Source: Bacteroidales bacterium (GTDB lineage Bacteria; Bacteroidota; Bacteroidia; Bacteroidales; Paludibacteraceae). From it: a stretch of 47,069 nucleotides of DNA. The notes under the pieces were generated by a model. It saw nothing but the letters and a program-made list of their open reading frames with translations, ran no database searches and was not told where the DNA came from. Numbering within the stretch: the first letter of the stretch is position 1; each line of letters opens with the position of its first letter. Positions 31,457-40,435 of the stretch are shown piece by piece. A program made the position numbers and the translations under genes. Location: the NCBI GenBank assembly GCA_022777485.1, contig JALFGC010000094.1, positions 1-47,069 of the forward strand, given 5' to 3'.

Positions 31457-33130
31457 TTATTTGTCCCACCATACCGGTGCATTCCAACTATACCCACCTT
31501 CTACGCGGTTCTTCGCCTCGTTGTAGTGTTCGCCGTTGTAACTCTGCTCTTTCTGCGGGTAGTTAAGGCGCACGGGGATAGCCTCGCCGTTTATCATCGG
31601 GTTCTTCGCTCCCCACTCTGTCGGGGTCTTCAACTTCGGATAGTCCGAGCGGCGCAGGTTTGCCCAGCACTCGCAGGGGTTATGGAAGTGGAGTATCCAC
31701 GCTTGGGTATTGATTTGGCTCAGTTGCTGCTCCTGCACGGTACCAAAGGCGATACGGCTCTGGCTCAGGTAGGCAGTGATAGCATCTTCCGTGGGTTCTG
31801 CAGCACCGTAGTGCTCCACCTCAAAGCGGATGGCTTTGCGGATACCCTCGTTGTAGAGTGCAGCAGCATCGCCGCTAATCCAACCTCTCACTACTGCCTC
31901 AGCCCCCAAGAAGCATATCTCTGCCCGCGTCATCACCACGCCCGGGTTATCTGAACGCAGGTAGTTGGTTGCCAACTTAGGCATTGTCCACCGCGGGTTC
32001 GCCGCTGGGTCGTACTCGGGGTGAGAGGTCTTGATGGCAAGGATAGCCTTCGAGAGGTCGCTGCCCGCATGGTCGGTATAGGTAGGCCATTCATCCCACG
32101 ACCAGTTGCCCGGGATATTACGCCCGATAGTGCCCGGATAGTTCGCCTCTTCGGCAAGTATCTCATTGGTTACATCGTAGCGTCCCTCAGCGCTCGTAAG
32201 CGACATAAAATCATCGATATAGAAACGGCAGAGCATGGTCAGTCGCGGGTCTGCTGTCTCGTACAACTGATTCCACAAGGTAGCGCAGATATACGTGGGA
32301 TTGTTCACGGGGTCGTTGCCGTAGAAGTACTTCGACAGCGCATTGCCGCGGAAGTCGGTATATGCCTCTTGCCCGAAACTATAACTGATATTCATGTGTT
32401 TCACCACTGCGTCTTCCGTCAGCGTTGCCACTGCCCAAGCCCGGGCAAACTCCGTCTTGGCGAAGTCTTCGTCCACCTTTGCCAAGCGCATGGCATAGCG
32501 CAGGCAGAGCGAGTTAGCCAACTGCTGCCATAGTTGCAGTTCACCGCCGAACATGGGGTCAGAGGTTATCCTCTCTTGGGTGAGGTCGAACTGCGCCATG
32601 CACTCGTGCAACTCCGCGAAGAACGATCGATACATCTCCTCTTGGGTGTCGTACTTGGGCTTGGTGTTCCCGTTGATGAAGCCATAGCCGGCCTCCGAAT
32701 AGGGGACATCGCCGTAGAAATCTGTCAGGAGCGAACCTACATACACCCGCATGATACGCAGTGCAGCATTCAGGTTTACTTTTGTCGAGTCGCCTTTGGT
32801 CTGCTCAATGGCGTCCGTCAGATTGCGCATAGCGCCGGCATAGAGGTTGTTCCACGGACGGAGTTCCTCGGTGTCATCCATACGATTCTGTCCGCCGTAG
32901 TTCGTTGTGTTCCAGCAGCCCATCAGTTGCTGGGTGAAGGCGTATGTGTACAGACGATGAACATCCACGTAGTTCATATCGCCGAACAACTGCAGTTCAG
33001 CGTATGTCAGTTGCGCAGCAGCATTCACCTCTGTTGTCTTTGTCGGGTCGGTATTGATTTCCTCGTAAATCTTGTCAGAGCAAGAAGCAAGGACGGCTAC
33101 CAAAACCGATATAAAAAATAGTTTCTTCAT
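31457..33130 (-). CDS. SusD-like starch/glycan-binding lipoprotein
   Basis: A 557-residue SusD/RagB-family lipoprotein (signal with lipobox LASC, Cys17). It begins with the family feature CSDKIYEEINTDPTKTTEV and has TPR-like helices throughout (LYAGAMRNLTDAIEQTKGDS, ALRIMRVYVGSLLTDFYGDVPYSEA, RAEICFLGAEAVVRGW). It is of the SusD-like_2 type. It forms the lid of the SusC transporter and delivers oligosaccharides. The distance from susC is 322 nt, far more than the usual few bases, because a family D repeat array separates the two. Confidence 0.93.
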   Translation of the reverse strand: MKKLFFISVLVAVLASCSDKIYEEINTDPTKTTEVNAAAQLTYAELQLFGDMNYVDVHRLYTYAFTQQLMGCWNTTNYGGQNRMDDTEELRPWNNLYAGAMRNLTDAIEQTKGDSTKVNLNAALRIMRVYVGSLLTDFYGDVPYSEAGYGFINGNTKPKYDTQEEMYRSFFAELHECMAQFDLTQERITSDPMFGGELQLWQQLANSLCLRYAMRLAKVDEDFAKTEFARAWAVATLTEDAVVKHMNISYSFGQEAYTDFRGNALSKYFYGNDPVNNPTYICATLWNQLYETADPRLTMLCRFYIDDFMSLTSAEGRYDVTNEILAEEANYPGTIGRNIPGNWSWDEWPTYTDHAGSDLSKAILAIKTSHPEYDPAANPRWTMPKLATNYLRSDNPGVVMTRAEICFLGAEAVVRGWISGDAAALYNEGIRKAIRFEVEHYGAAEPTEDAITAYLSQSRIAFGTVQEQQLSQINTQAWILHFHNPCECWANLRRSDYPKLKTPTEWGAKNPMINGEAIPVRLNYPQKEQSYNGEHYNEAKNRVEGGYSWNAPVWWDK

Positions 33131-33143
33131 TGCTTATCGTTTT

Positions 33144-33452
33144 TGGAATAAAGGATTAAAGACTAAATAGTTTATTTTTGATAAAGGATTAAGGACACAG
33201 GATTAAAGACTAAATAGTTTATTTTTGATAAAAGATTAAGGACACAGGATTAAAGACTAAATAGTATTGACTCTGAAACTCAACAGACGAAGGTAATCAG
33301 TCTTTTATCCTTCATCCTTTATCTTTTGTCCTCAACAGACGAAGGTAATCAGTCTTTTATCCTTCATCCTTCATCCTTTATCTTTTGTCCTCAACAGACG
33401 AAGGTAATCAGTCTTTTATCCTTTATCCTTCATCCTTTATCTTTAATCCTTA
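33144..33452. repeat. Large family D array between susC and susD
   Basis: Left half: three copies of a unit with ggattaaagactaaatag (33152, 33210, 33248). Centre: gactctgaaact. Right half: three copies of caacagacgaaggtaatcag (33281, 33333, 33392), each followed by pyrimidine words such as tcttttatccttcatcc. The halves are largely reverse complements, so the RNA between susC and susD could fold into a long hairpin. The same family with a nested insert lies inside the HSDR_N gene (16754-16910). The array fills the whole intergenic gap. Confidence 0.88.
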
Positions 33453-36400
33453 TTAAAACTTGATATTGAAATTCAAACCGTAACTGCGGCGGCTGGGGAG
33501 GGAACCATACTCCAATCCTAAGCCGGAGGTATTATATTGTGCATCGGGGTCAATGTCCTTGATGTTTTTCCACACGATGAAGGGGTTTCGCGCTACGAAC
33601 GACATCGACACATGCTTCACCACGCCTTTCTTGTCGAGCCACTCTTTCGGGAAGTCGAGGCTCAGCGTCAGTTCGCGGCACTTGATGTAACTATTGTCGA
33701 AGATAAAGAGCTCGGGTGTGTTGCGCGACACTTCCATCCAATAATCTTCGGGGTTGACATAGATATCGTTCTCGCGATAGGTGCCATCTCCGTTGTCTAT
33801 CACGCCATCCACGAGATAGCCTCCCGTAGCCACCCAGTTGCTTGTTGTTACGCCGGCAGCCATGCGCTCTTCCTCGCTGCGATACCAGTCGGCACGCCCT
33901 TCGAGGGTCTCTATGGCTTTGCCCGACTCGAAGGAAGCACGCTCGGACATAGAGTACAAGTCCGCCCCTACCTTCACATCGAACAATGCTGTCAGGCTAA
34001 CCATCTTATAGCGCAGCGTGGTGCAGATACCGCCCGTCCAATCCCATTGTGCATTGCCCAGCACTTTTGCTTCCGTGGTATAGGTAGGCATACCGTTCTT
34101 ATCCACAATCACGCGTCCATCCTCATTGCGCGCCAGCGCAGGACCGCATATAGCGCCATACTCTTCGCCCTCTATAGCCGCCACATAGGTCTTACACCAT
34201 GTAGCCTCTGCCAAGGTCAGTTCCGTAGTGCCGTCCACCAGCGCAAGCACCTTGTTGGTGTTCTTCGACCAGTTGAAATTCAAGTCCCAACTGAAGTCCT
34301 TCGTCTGCACAAGGCGAGAGCCGAAGGTAATTTCGAATCCTTGGTTTTGGATAGCACCCGCGTTAATCATCTGATAGCCGTAGCCACTGGCATTAGAGGT
34401 TGCCATTGAGATGATTTGGTCGCGCGAAATCTGGTGATAGAAGGTGAAGTCAAGGCTGATACGGTTGTTGCACCACTTGGTCTCGAAACCTGTCTCTACA
34501 GAGCGTGTGCGCGTAGGCTTCAGGTCGGCATTAGGTATGGTGTTGCCATAGATAGAGGCGATGGTATAGCCGGGGTAACCAAACTGCGACTTCGCGTAGC
34601 GCAGCGAGAGTTGATAGGGGTCGGTGTCGGAACCAACCTCTGCCCAGCTCAAGCGCAATTTACCGTAAGGCAGCACCTTGCGATTTCGCTGTATGAGTTC
34701 GGAGAACACCCACGAACCGCTGACCGAAGGATAGACATAGAGGTTATTGCCCGAAGGCAGAGTGGAGGACTTATCGCCTCGCACCGTAGCATCGAGATAG
34801 AGCATGTGGCGCCACCCGAGGTTCACCGAGCCGAAGACGGAGACGATGCGTTTGCGGTAGGACGCTTCCTCGACGGACTGCTCCTCGAAGGAGGACATCG
34901 CCACCACCTCGCGGATAGACATATCGGTACCGGTGTTGATAGTGGTCTTGTTGCTTACATTGTACACATTCGCGCCTGCCGTGGCGGTGAAGTCGAAATC
35001 GCCCCATGTGTCTTGGTAGATAGCGAGCACCTCGGCGTTGAACATCTTGTTGTTGAAGAAGGAGTTCTGCAGTCGTCCTGCCTCGTAGCCGGGCGTGGTT
35101 GGGTACTTGAAGTCAGAAAACTCAAAGCGGTTCATCTCTGCGCCGACGGTTGCCTGAATCTTCAGTTGAGGAATGATGTTGTAGACTATCTTTCCGTTCA
35201 TACGGACGAGGTCTTTGTACGACTGGTTCTTGTTCTTATTGATGTCCCAATAGGGGTTCACATTATAGGGGTCCATGCCGTTCCAGTTCTGGTACTCGCC
35301 ATTGACATCGGCATAGTTTTGTAGCCACGCTTGGTCGTATGTGGTAGAGAGCGTCATGAGGTTCTTTCCCACATTGCTTTTGTCGTCGCCCAAAGCGGGT
35401 CGGTTGGTTACATCCTCATGGGTGTAGTTGACATTGAAATCCAAGTCCACCGGTCCGAGGCTGGTGTTTGCGCGGAGGTTGAGCGTGTTGCGGCTCATCT
35501 TGGAGTTGGGGAGAATATCCTTGTTGCGCATATCCGAGTAGGTGAAGCGGATTCCGGTCTTGCCTGTCTGCATAGAGACAACAGCGGTGTTGTTGGCGGT
35601 GAGACCCATTTGGAAGAAGTTCGCCGTATTGTCCGGCACGATGGTGAAGGGGTGCTGCTGTCCGTCGAAATAGGTGAGCAGCAGCCCGCTGTCGGACTTA
35701 GGTCCCCAAGACTTATTGGTATTGGATACGGCATCTACATTGTACTTTCCATCGGAGCCCATACCATATACCTGCTGCACATTATCCCACTTGGAAAGTT
35801 GCGAGTCGAAGGTGAGTGTACCATTGTACTCCACCGACCATTTCTCGCCGCCTGTATTGGCTTTCTTGGTGGTGATAAGGATGACGCCATGACTGGCGCG
35901 GCTACCATAGAGTGCAGCAGCCGCCGGACCTTTGAGGACAGACATCGACTCAATATCATCGGGGTTGATAGATGAGATACCATCGCCAAGGTCGTAGCCT
36001 CCTTCCTTGCCCGCAGCGCCGAAGTTGGTGTTATCCAAAGGCACCCCATCCACCACGTAGAGGGGCTGGTTGTTGCCGCTTATCTCCGTGGTACCTCGTA
36101 GTTGTACGCGGGTGGAGCCCGAAGCTCCACCGGCAGTGCCTTGTACAACAAGACCTGCTACGCGTCCGGCAAGGCTGTTGGCTACATTCACCTCTTTGGC
36201 TTTTGTGAACTCCTCGCCTTTTACCTCTCCGACCTCATAACCAAGGGCTTTGCGGTCGCGCTTGATACCCATTGCCGTAACAACGACTTCGGAGAGCACC
36301 TCAGTATCTTCTGTCATGGTTACATTGATAGTAGAGGAAGTTACCTCTATACGCTGTGTGGCGTAGCCCATATAGGAGAACTCGAGGGTCTCTCCTTGCT

Positions 36401-36596
36401 CCGCCTCAATGCTGTAGTTGCCATCCATGTCGGTAACCGTGCCGCGCGTGGTACCACTGACGAGAACGCTGGCGCCGATAAGCGGACCATCAGCGTCCTC
36501 TATAGTACCACTAACGACATGCTGCGCCCATGCCATTGCCGAAGGAATCAGCAACAGAGCCATACAGCATAGTAGATGTCGAAAATAAGAGTTCAT
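33453..36596 (-). CDS. SusC-like TonB-dependent glycan transporter
   Basis: A 1047-residue outer-membrane transporter. Signal peptide about 1-24; carboxypeptidase-regulatory-like domain (about 26-105, VSGTIEDADGPLIGASVLV); TonB box region (SEVVVTAMGIKRD); plug (about 120-230) with the SusC-type blocks VNVANSLAGRVAGLVVQ and PLYVVDGVPLDNTNFG; then a barrel of about 800 residues ending YGLNFNIKF. It imports oligosaccharides together with SusD. It follows the small binding protein gene (10 nt gap) and precedes susD by 322 nt. Given GH5, GH9 and GH94 in the operon, the likely cargo is cello-oligosaccharides or mixed-linkage beta-glucan fragments. Confidence 0.94.
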   Translation of the reverse strand: MNSYFRHLLCCMALLLIPSAMAWAQHVVSGTIEDADGPLIGASVLVSGTTRGTVTDMDGNYSIEAEQGETLEFSYMGYATQRIEVTSSTINVTMTEDTEVLSEVVVTAMGIKRDRKALGYEVGEVKGEEFTKAKEVNVANSLAGRVAGLVVQGTAGGASGSTRVQLRGTTEISGNNQPLYVVDGVPLDNTNFGAAGKEGGYDLGDGISSINPDDIESMSVLKGPAAAALYGSRASHGVILITTKKANTGGEKWSVEYNGTLTFDSQLSKWDNVQQVYGMGSDGKYNVDAVSNTNKSWGPKSDSGLLLTYFDGQQHPFTIVPDNTANFFQMGLTANNTAVVSMQTGKTGIRFTYSDMRNKDILPNSKMSRNTLNLRANTSLGPVDLDFNVNYTHEDVTNRPALGDDKSNVGKNLMTLSTTYDQAWLQNYADVNGEYQNWNGMDPYNVNPYWDINKNKNQSYKDLVRMNGKIVYNIIPQLKIQATVGAEMNRFEFSDFKYPTTPGYEAGRLQNSFFNNKMFNAEVLAIYQDTWGDFDFTATAGANVYNVSNKTTINTGTDMSIREVVAMSSFEEQSVEEASYRKRIVSVFGSVNLGWRHMLYLDATVRGDKSSTLPSGNNLYVYPSVSGSWVFSELIQRNRKVLPYGKLRLSWAEVGSDTDPYQLSLRYAKSQFGYPGYTIASIYGNTIPNADLKPTRTRSVETGFETKWCNNRISLDFTFYHQISRDQIISMATSNASGYGYQMINAGAIQNQGFEITFGSRLVQTKDFSWDLNFNWSKNTNKVLALVDGTTELTLAEATWCKTYVAAIEGEEYGAICGPALARNEDGRVIVDKNGMPTYTTEAKVLGNAQWDWTGGICTTLRYKMVSLTALFDVKVGADLYSMSERASFESGKAIETLEGRADWYRSEEERMAAGVTTSNWVATGGYLVDGVIDNGDGTYRENDIYVNPEDYWMEVSRNTPELFIFDNSYIKCRELTLSLDFPKEWLDKKGVVKHVSMSFVARNPFIVWKNIKDIDPDAQYNTSGLGLEYGSLPSRRSYGLNFNIKF

Positions 36597-36606
36597 AATT
36601 ATTCTT

Positions 36607-37533
36607 TTATTTTACCAGCATTTTCTTACCATCGAGGATGACAATGCCTTTGTAGTATTCGTTCACTTCTTGTCCGAGGAGGTTGTAGCGGACACCGTTC
36701 TTCAGCACGCGGACGGTCTCCAGTGCGGTGGGTTTGGCATTCATCACAGCAGCCTTTGTGGTACCTATCGCTTTCACGACAAATCCGCCATTCCCCCAGA
36801 TGAAGAAGCCTTTGTTGTCGGTGGTGGCTTTGTTGATAAAGTCCATCGTCAGTCCTACTTTCACTACGCCGTCCTCATCTTTGGCACCCATGTGGTTGTA
36901 ACCATCAGCGGGATATGCAGTAACATTCCATTCCCCCCATCCGCCGGCGATACGCAGGTCGGGATTCGTGCCGCCCTCTACGAGGATATACATATTGGCA
37001 GCGCAGGTATAGACACCTTTGAAGGTAGCGATAAACGCCGAATCATTCAGCGCAAGGCAATTAGTGCCCCATCCATCAATAGTCTGTTCACCCGTCCAGA
37101 GTACCGAGTCAGCAAGGTCTTCCACAGCAGGCTCAGGTGTCTTTCCTGTGGTGAGTTCAATCTTTTTCAGCGTGAATCCTAATCCTTGCACACCCAATCC
37201 GCCTGCATTCAGCGCCGAGTCAAGTGCGACTGCCGTCATCGTGAATGTGCAGGTCTTGGTAGCCCCTTCCTCATAAGGGAACTTCAAGTCCGTTACCACT
37301 TTGTTCCATGCGGCAGAGAGCAAGTGGAAGGAAGCCCACTTCTCAGCATTACCTTCCGTAACGGCGGTGAAGGTCAGCACATCGCCTTCAGAAACAGTTG
37401 TCCAATTACAAGGGATTTCAATACGATTATCCCACGCTGCAGTGTCCGACCCTGTCCAAAGAGTGGTAGTGGTCTCTGCGTTCATTACTACTGCCGCCAT
37501 CAAGGCAAAGCAAATGGTTAACATCTTTTTCAT
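36607..37533 (-). CDS. Secreted two-domain beta-sandwich protein with T9SS-like tail (probable glycan binder)
   Basis: A 308-residue protein with a signal peptide (1-19). Two similar domains (about 22-130, TTTLWTGSDTAAWDNRIEIP; about 140-260, DSVLWTGEQTIDGWG) share the LWTG start and look like jelly-roll carbohydrate-binding modules, each rich in Trp. The C-terminus, VRYNLLGQEVNEYYKGIVIL followed by DGKKMLVK, is the type A-like sorting signal of the type IX secretion system, so export to the surface or medium is expected. Placed between the GH5 gene and susC, it is probably a non-catalytic beta-glucan binder. I do not recognise a named family. Confidence 0.75.
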   Translation of the reverse strand: MKKMLTICFALMAAVVMNAETTTTLWTGSDTAAWDNRIEIPCNWTTVSEGDVLTFTAVTEGNAEKWASFHLLSAAWNKVVTDLKFPYEEGATKTCTFTMTAVALDSALNAGGLGVQGLGFTLKKIELTTGKTPEPAVEDLADSVLWTGEQTIDGWGTNCLALNDSAFIATFKGVYTCAANMYILVEGGTNPDLRIAGGWGEWNVTAYPADGYNHMGAKDEDGVVKVGLTMDFINKATTDNKGFFIWGNGGFVVKAIGTTKAAVMNAKPTALETVRVLKNGVRYNLLGQEVNEYYKGIVILDGKKMLVK

Positions 37534-37585
37534 GATAAAAATAGTTTTTGATTGTTAATTATTTTTAGTGGTTAGTGGCAAATGG

Positions 37586-38827
37586 TTAGTGATTAGCGTT
37601 TGGTGCGGTGTTGTAGACTTGTTGCAATGTCATGCCGTCGTTGTTCTCCCATGCGTCAATCATCGCACGCGCCACTTCCTCGCCGTTGTTTATAAACTTG
37701 CCTGTGCCGTGGTTGATGATACCGAAGTTCTCTGCACCAGCACCTCCGTGCCCGTTATCCCAATAGATAGCGGCTATCTTGCGCTCGCGCATGGCTTTGC
37801 ATACATAGCGGAAATAGTAGAGTCGGAACTGCTCATCGTCTTTGTTCGCACGATGTACGGAGCCAAACTCCCCGAAATAAACGGGAATTCCCCTGCGCAC
37901 ATACATATTATATAGCCGATTCAGCATAGCGACATAGGTCTGCTCATCCGCTCCGGGGACTACATCCACGCCGGTATGCCCCCATTCTTGGTACTTCGCC
38001 GCGCCGGCGTAGTCCCATGGGTCGTAACTATGTACCGCCACCATCAGCCTATTCTCCACCACATCTTCGGGCAAGACCAAGTTGTTCACTGTCAAATCGG
38101 GGTTGCAGACATATCCCGGTACGCCGATGTATCGTGTCTCATTCTCTCCTCCCGCTGCGCGGATGGCGTTCACGCACACCTGATTCCACTCGTTCAGCAC
38201 TCTGTACTGCGCACCGCCATCGGTCAAGTTAGCGCCTCCGCCCCACTTGCCGTCTTGTATCTCGTTCAGCGTCTCGAAGATGAGGTACTCGCCCTCGTTG
38301 CAGAAACGCTGTGCTATCTGCAGCCAGACCATCGTCAGTTGCTGCTTAATCTGCTGATTAGTCTCTTCGTTCGCCACCGCAGCAGGCAGGTTCAGCCAAT
38401 GGGCACCCTTGCTCGGTGTGTCATCAGCACCGAAACCATCGTGGTGGATATTGATAATCACCTTGAGGTCGTTCTTCTTCGCCATCAGCACCAACTCCTC
38501 CACGCGGTCGAGCCAGTTCTTCTCCAAGGTGTACGCCGGTGCACCGCCTATATGCCCCATCCATGTGACGGGGATGCGGACCGTACGAAAGCCGGCTTTC
38601 TTAAGTGCGCGGAAGGTGTATTCCGTCGCCTCGGGGTTCCCCCAACAGGTCTCGTTCGACTCTCCGTTGAGGTGCGCGTCCATCTGGTTTCCGAGGTTCC
38701 ATCCCATGCCCATGGAGAGCGCAAAATCCACTGCGCTCTGCTCTTTCGGGCGTTCGTTCTGCTCTTGACCTATGGTGCAACCCACCGAGGTCAGCAGAAG
38801 CAGCAAGAATAAGTACATTCGTTTCAT
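37586..38827 (-). CDS. GH5 endoglucanase lipoprotein
   Basis: A 413-residue lipoprotein (lipobox SVGC, Cys17), likely on the outer surface. The TIM-barrel GH5 domain spans about 35-400: GMGWNLGNQMDAH, GFRTVRIPVTW, VIINIHHDG, the acid/base in LIFETLNEIQDG and the nucleophile Glu in VYFGEFGSVH. It belongs near subfamilies 2 or 4, which act on beta-1,4-glucans. It is the first gene of the PUL, preceded by a leader of about 190 nt and a probable promoter box at 39026-39033, and would make the initial cuts in the polymer. Confidence 0.92.
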   Translation of the reverse strand: MKRMYLFLLLLLTSVGCTIGQEQNERPKEQSAVDFALSMGMGWNLGNQMDAHLNGESNETCWGNPEATEYTFRALKKAGFRTVRIPVTWMGHIGGAPAYTLEKNWLDRVEELVLMAKKNDLKVIINIHHDGFGADDTPSKGAHWLNLPAAVANEETNQQIKQQLTMVWLQIAQRFCNEGEYLIFETLNEIQDGKWGGGANLTDGGAQYRVLNEWNQVCVNAIRAAGGENETRYIGVPGYVCNPDLTVNNLVLPEDVVENRLMVAVHSYDPWDYAGAAKYQEWGHTGVDVVPGADEQTYVAMLNRLYNMYVRRGIPVYFGEFGSVHRANKDDEQFRLYYFRYVCKAMRERKIAAIYWDNGHGGAGAENFGIINHGTGKFINNGEEVARAMIDAWENNDGMTLQQVYNTAPNANH

Positions 38828-39025
38828 AAATATGTTTAGTGGTTAGTGGTTAGTGGTTAGTGGCAAGTGGTTAGTGGCAGATACGACAACATAGAGGTTC
38901 ACCCCCTATGTGTTGGGATGAACATCATACGCAAGCCCCTATGAGGGCGACATCCGTTATGGAAATAGGAAAATGGTTAAATGGTTCGAAAAGCAGTCTC
39001 ATGGTATCCGATTCGATTTCGGGTG
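38828..39025 (-). other. 5' leader of the PUL mRNA with GTTAGTG words and a hairpin
   Basis: No gene. Next to the GH5 start are five gttagtgg-type words (38829-38878), the same vocabulary as the tandem array at 365-430. At 38890-38913 acatag pairs with ctatgt. The rest of the leader shows nothing recognisable. Further up, 39061-39136 has the repeated words ctctaaa and ccctaaa before the AraC stop codon. Confidence 0.55.
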
Positions 39026-39033
39026 CAAAAGTA
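39026..39033 (-). promoter_or_regulatory. Probable -7 box of the PUL promoter
   Basis: Minus-strand TAcTTTTG in the context ggcagtacttttgcac, as at other promoters here. No TTG is found 20 nt upstream; the nearest (39048-39046) is only 12 nt away. A weak -33 box would fit a promoter that needs an activator such as the adjacent AraC protein. Confidence 0.5.
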
Positions 39034-39136
39034 CTGCCTTTTTCGCAAGTGGTCTAATACTATCTTTTTCAAAAATAGTACTATTTTACAAATCGTTATT
39101 CTCTAAACCCTAAACTTTATACTCTAAACATATAAG

Positions 39137-40105
39137 TTATCCTTTCTTGGGTCTTATCTCTCGTTTTTCTTCATCTACCTCCAGACTGTTGAGCAGGTTC
39201 TCGGGGCATTCCTCGCCTTTTCGGTATCCGTCTCTGAACGCACGCGGCGTGCAGCCGCGGCGTTTCTTAAACTGGCGATTGAAATTGCTAACATTCTGAA
39301 AACCTGCGTCGTAGCAAATCTGCGAGACAGAGCGCCTTCCTTCCAGCAACGCTCGGATGGCATATCCGATACGCTCATCAATAATGAAATCGCTCACGCG
39401 CTTGTGCGTGCGCAGGTGGAAGAAACTGCTGAACGCCGTGGGGGACATATACGCCATGGAAGCGAGGTCTTCCAAGCGTATGACCTCGGTGAAATGGGTG
39501 CGGATGTAGTTTGTTACAATCTCTATGCGTTCGCTGTCAGTTATAGGCGCTTTGCTGTCGGAAAACGAGCCTGTTGATAGGAGTCGGTAGTCCTCTTCGC
39601 TTCCGAGGCTATGCAGAATCTTCATCATCATCTGCAGTCGGTCGAATCCTGCCGGCATAGTCGCAATCCGTCGCAGGAGAGGCAAGACATGCGCCACCGC
39701 CTGCTCCCCGAAGCATACCCCCTGCTCCGCATGAGCCAAGAGCGCACGCATACCTGCGAAATGAATATGGCGGAAGAGGGCGCCCTCGAAAATCGTTGGT
39801 GAGAACTGAATCGTTATCTCGTGTACGGGTTGCTGCACAAAGTCCTCCGCCTCCTCCCATCGGTGCGCCAAGTTCGAGCCTATGAGCACCAATTCCATAT
39901 CCCCCTTGACGGTCTCGACAGAGTCGCCTACCACCCGCCGCAGTCCTTGGAAGTGCTCTATGAAGTTCAACTCCAACTCCGGATGTCGGTGCAAAGGATA
40001 GTCAAAACGCTCCTTCACGCGCTCCTCCAGATGGATAAACTCCTGCTCACTGAGCAGCGTAATCTCCGTCAGCGTCCGCCGACTATGCTCTTTTCCTGTT
40101 TTCAT
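39137..40105 (-). CDS. AraC family transcriptional regulator, likely of the beta-glucan PUL
   Basis: A 322-residue cytoplasmic regulator. An N-terminal cupin-like domain (about 30-130, YPLHRHPELELNFIE, LVLIGSNLAHRW) probably senses a ligand. Two helix-turn-helix motifs of the AraC domain follow at about 200-300 (IRLEDLASMAYMSPTAFSSF; SVSQICYDAGFQNVSNFNRQ). It lies 309 nt upstream of the PUL and on the same strand, with its own promoter. Most PULs use hybrid two-component systems or SusR, so an AraC regulator is a less common but known choice. That it controls the PUL is inferred from proximity and from the weak PUL promoter. Confidence 0.9.
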   Translation of the reverse strand: MKTGKEHSRRTLTEITLLSEQEFIHLEERVKERFDYPLHRHPELELNFIEHFQGLRRVVGDSVETVKGDMELVLIGSNLAHRWEEAEDFVQQPVHEITIQFSPTIFEGALFRHIHFAGMRALLAHAEQGVCFGEQAVAHVLPLLRRIATMPAGFDRLQMMMKILHSLGSEEDYRLLSTGSFSDSKAPITDSERIEIVTNYIRTHFTEVIRLEDLASMAYMSPTAFSSFFHLRTHKRVSDFIIDERIGYAIRALLEGRRSVSQICYDAGFQNVSNFNRQFKKRRGCTPRAFRDGYRKGEECPENLLNSLEVDEEKREIRPKKG

Positions 40106-40150
40106 AAACTCTAAAACGTTAACATATCACAGGCCATTCCTACACGACTG

Positions 40151-40181
40151 CAAAGGTACTGCTTTTTTCTGACATCTCCAA
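40151..40181 (-). promoter_or_regulatory. Promoter of the AraC regulator
   Basis: Minus-strand TTG (40181-40179) with a preceding TT, 20 nt, then TAccTTTG (40158-40151). Transcription would start near 40144, about 38 nt before the ATG. Confidence 0.8.
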
Positions 40182-40220
40182 AACTTGAACTACACAAATT
40201 GTAATTCTCGGTAAAACCTC

Positions 40221-40270
40221 GATGTCCACCGGACATCGCTTCACCCCCGCTAAGAGGGAAGCGGGGGAGT
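40221..40270. repeat. Perfect hairpin and family F element in the AraC upstream gap
   Basis: cgatgtcc-acc-ggacatcg (40220-40238) is followed by a family F-type unit, cacccccgctaagagggaag and cgggggag. The gap 40106-40435 holds otherwise the AraC promoter and a terminator; no gene is supported. Confidence 0.7.
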
Positions 40271-40305
40271 GGCAAAGCATACCAAAACATTTTTCTTATA
40301 CGCAA

Positions 40306-40340
40306 AGAGACTGCCCGACTTGACTTGTTAGGCAGCCTCT
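40306..40340 (-). terminator. Terminator-like hairpin downstream of the 635-residue protein gene
   Basis: AGAGACTGCC (40306-40315) pairs with GGCAGCCTCT (40331-40340) with one wobble. The unit matches the terminator at 24506-24546 (shared words gcagcctc and tgttaggcag), read here about 95 nt after the stop at 40436. Confidence 0.6.
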
Positions 40341-40435
40341 ATAAAATTACAAACTTTCAACAATGTTTACATCCTTTTCGTCGGCTATCGCGGTATCGTT
40401 GTTGACAATAACGCAATTGCCTCAGATAGTCTGTC

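Noticed and set aside
34416..35324. 302-residue forward frame opposite susC
   Set aside because: Shadow frame; the susC frame covers the region with continuous family motifs.
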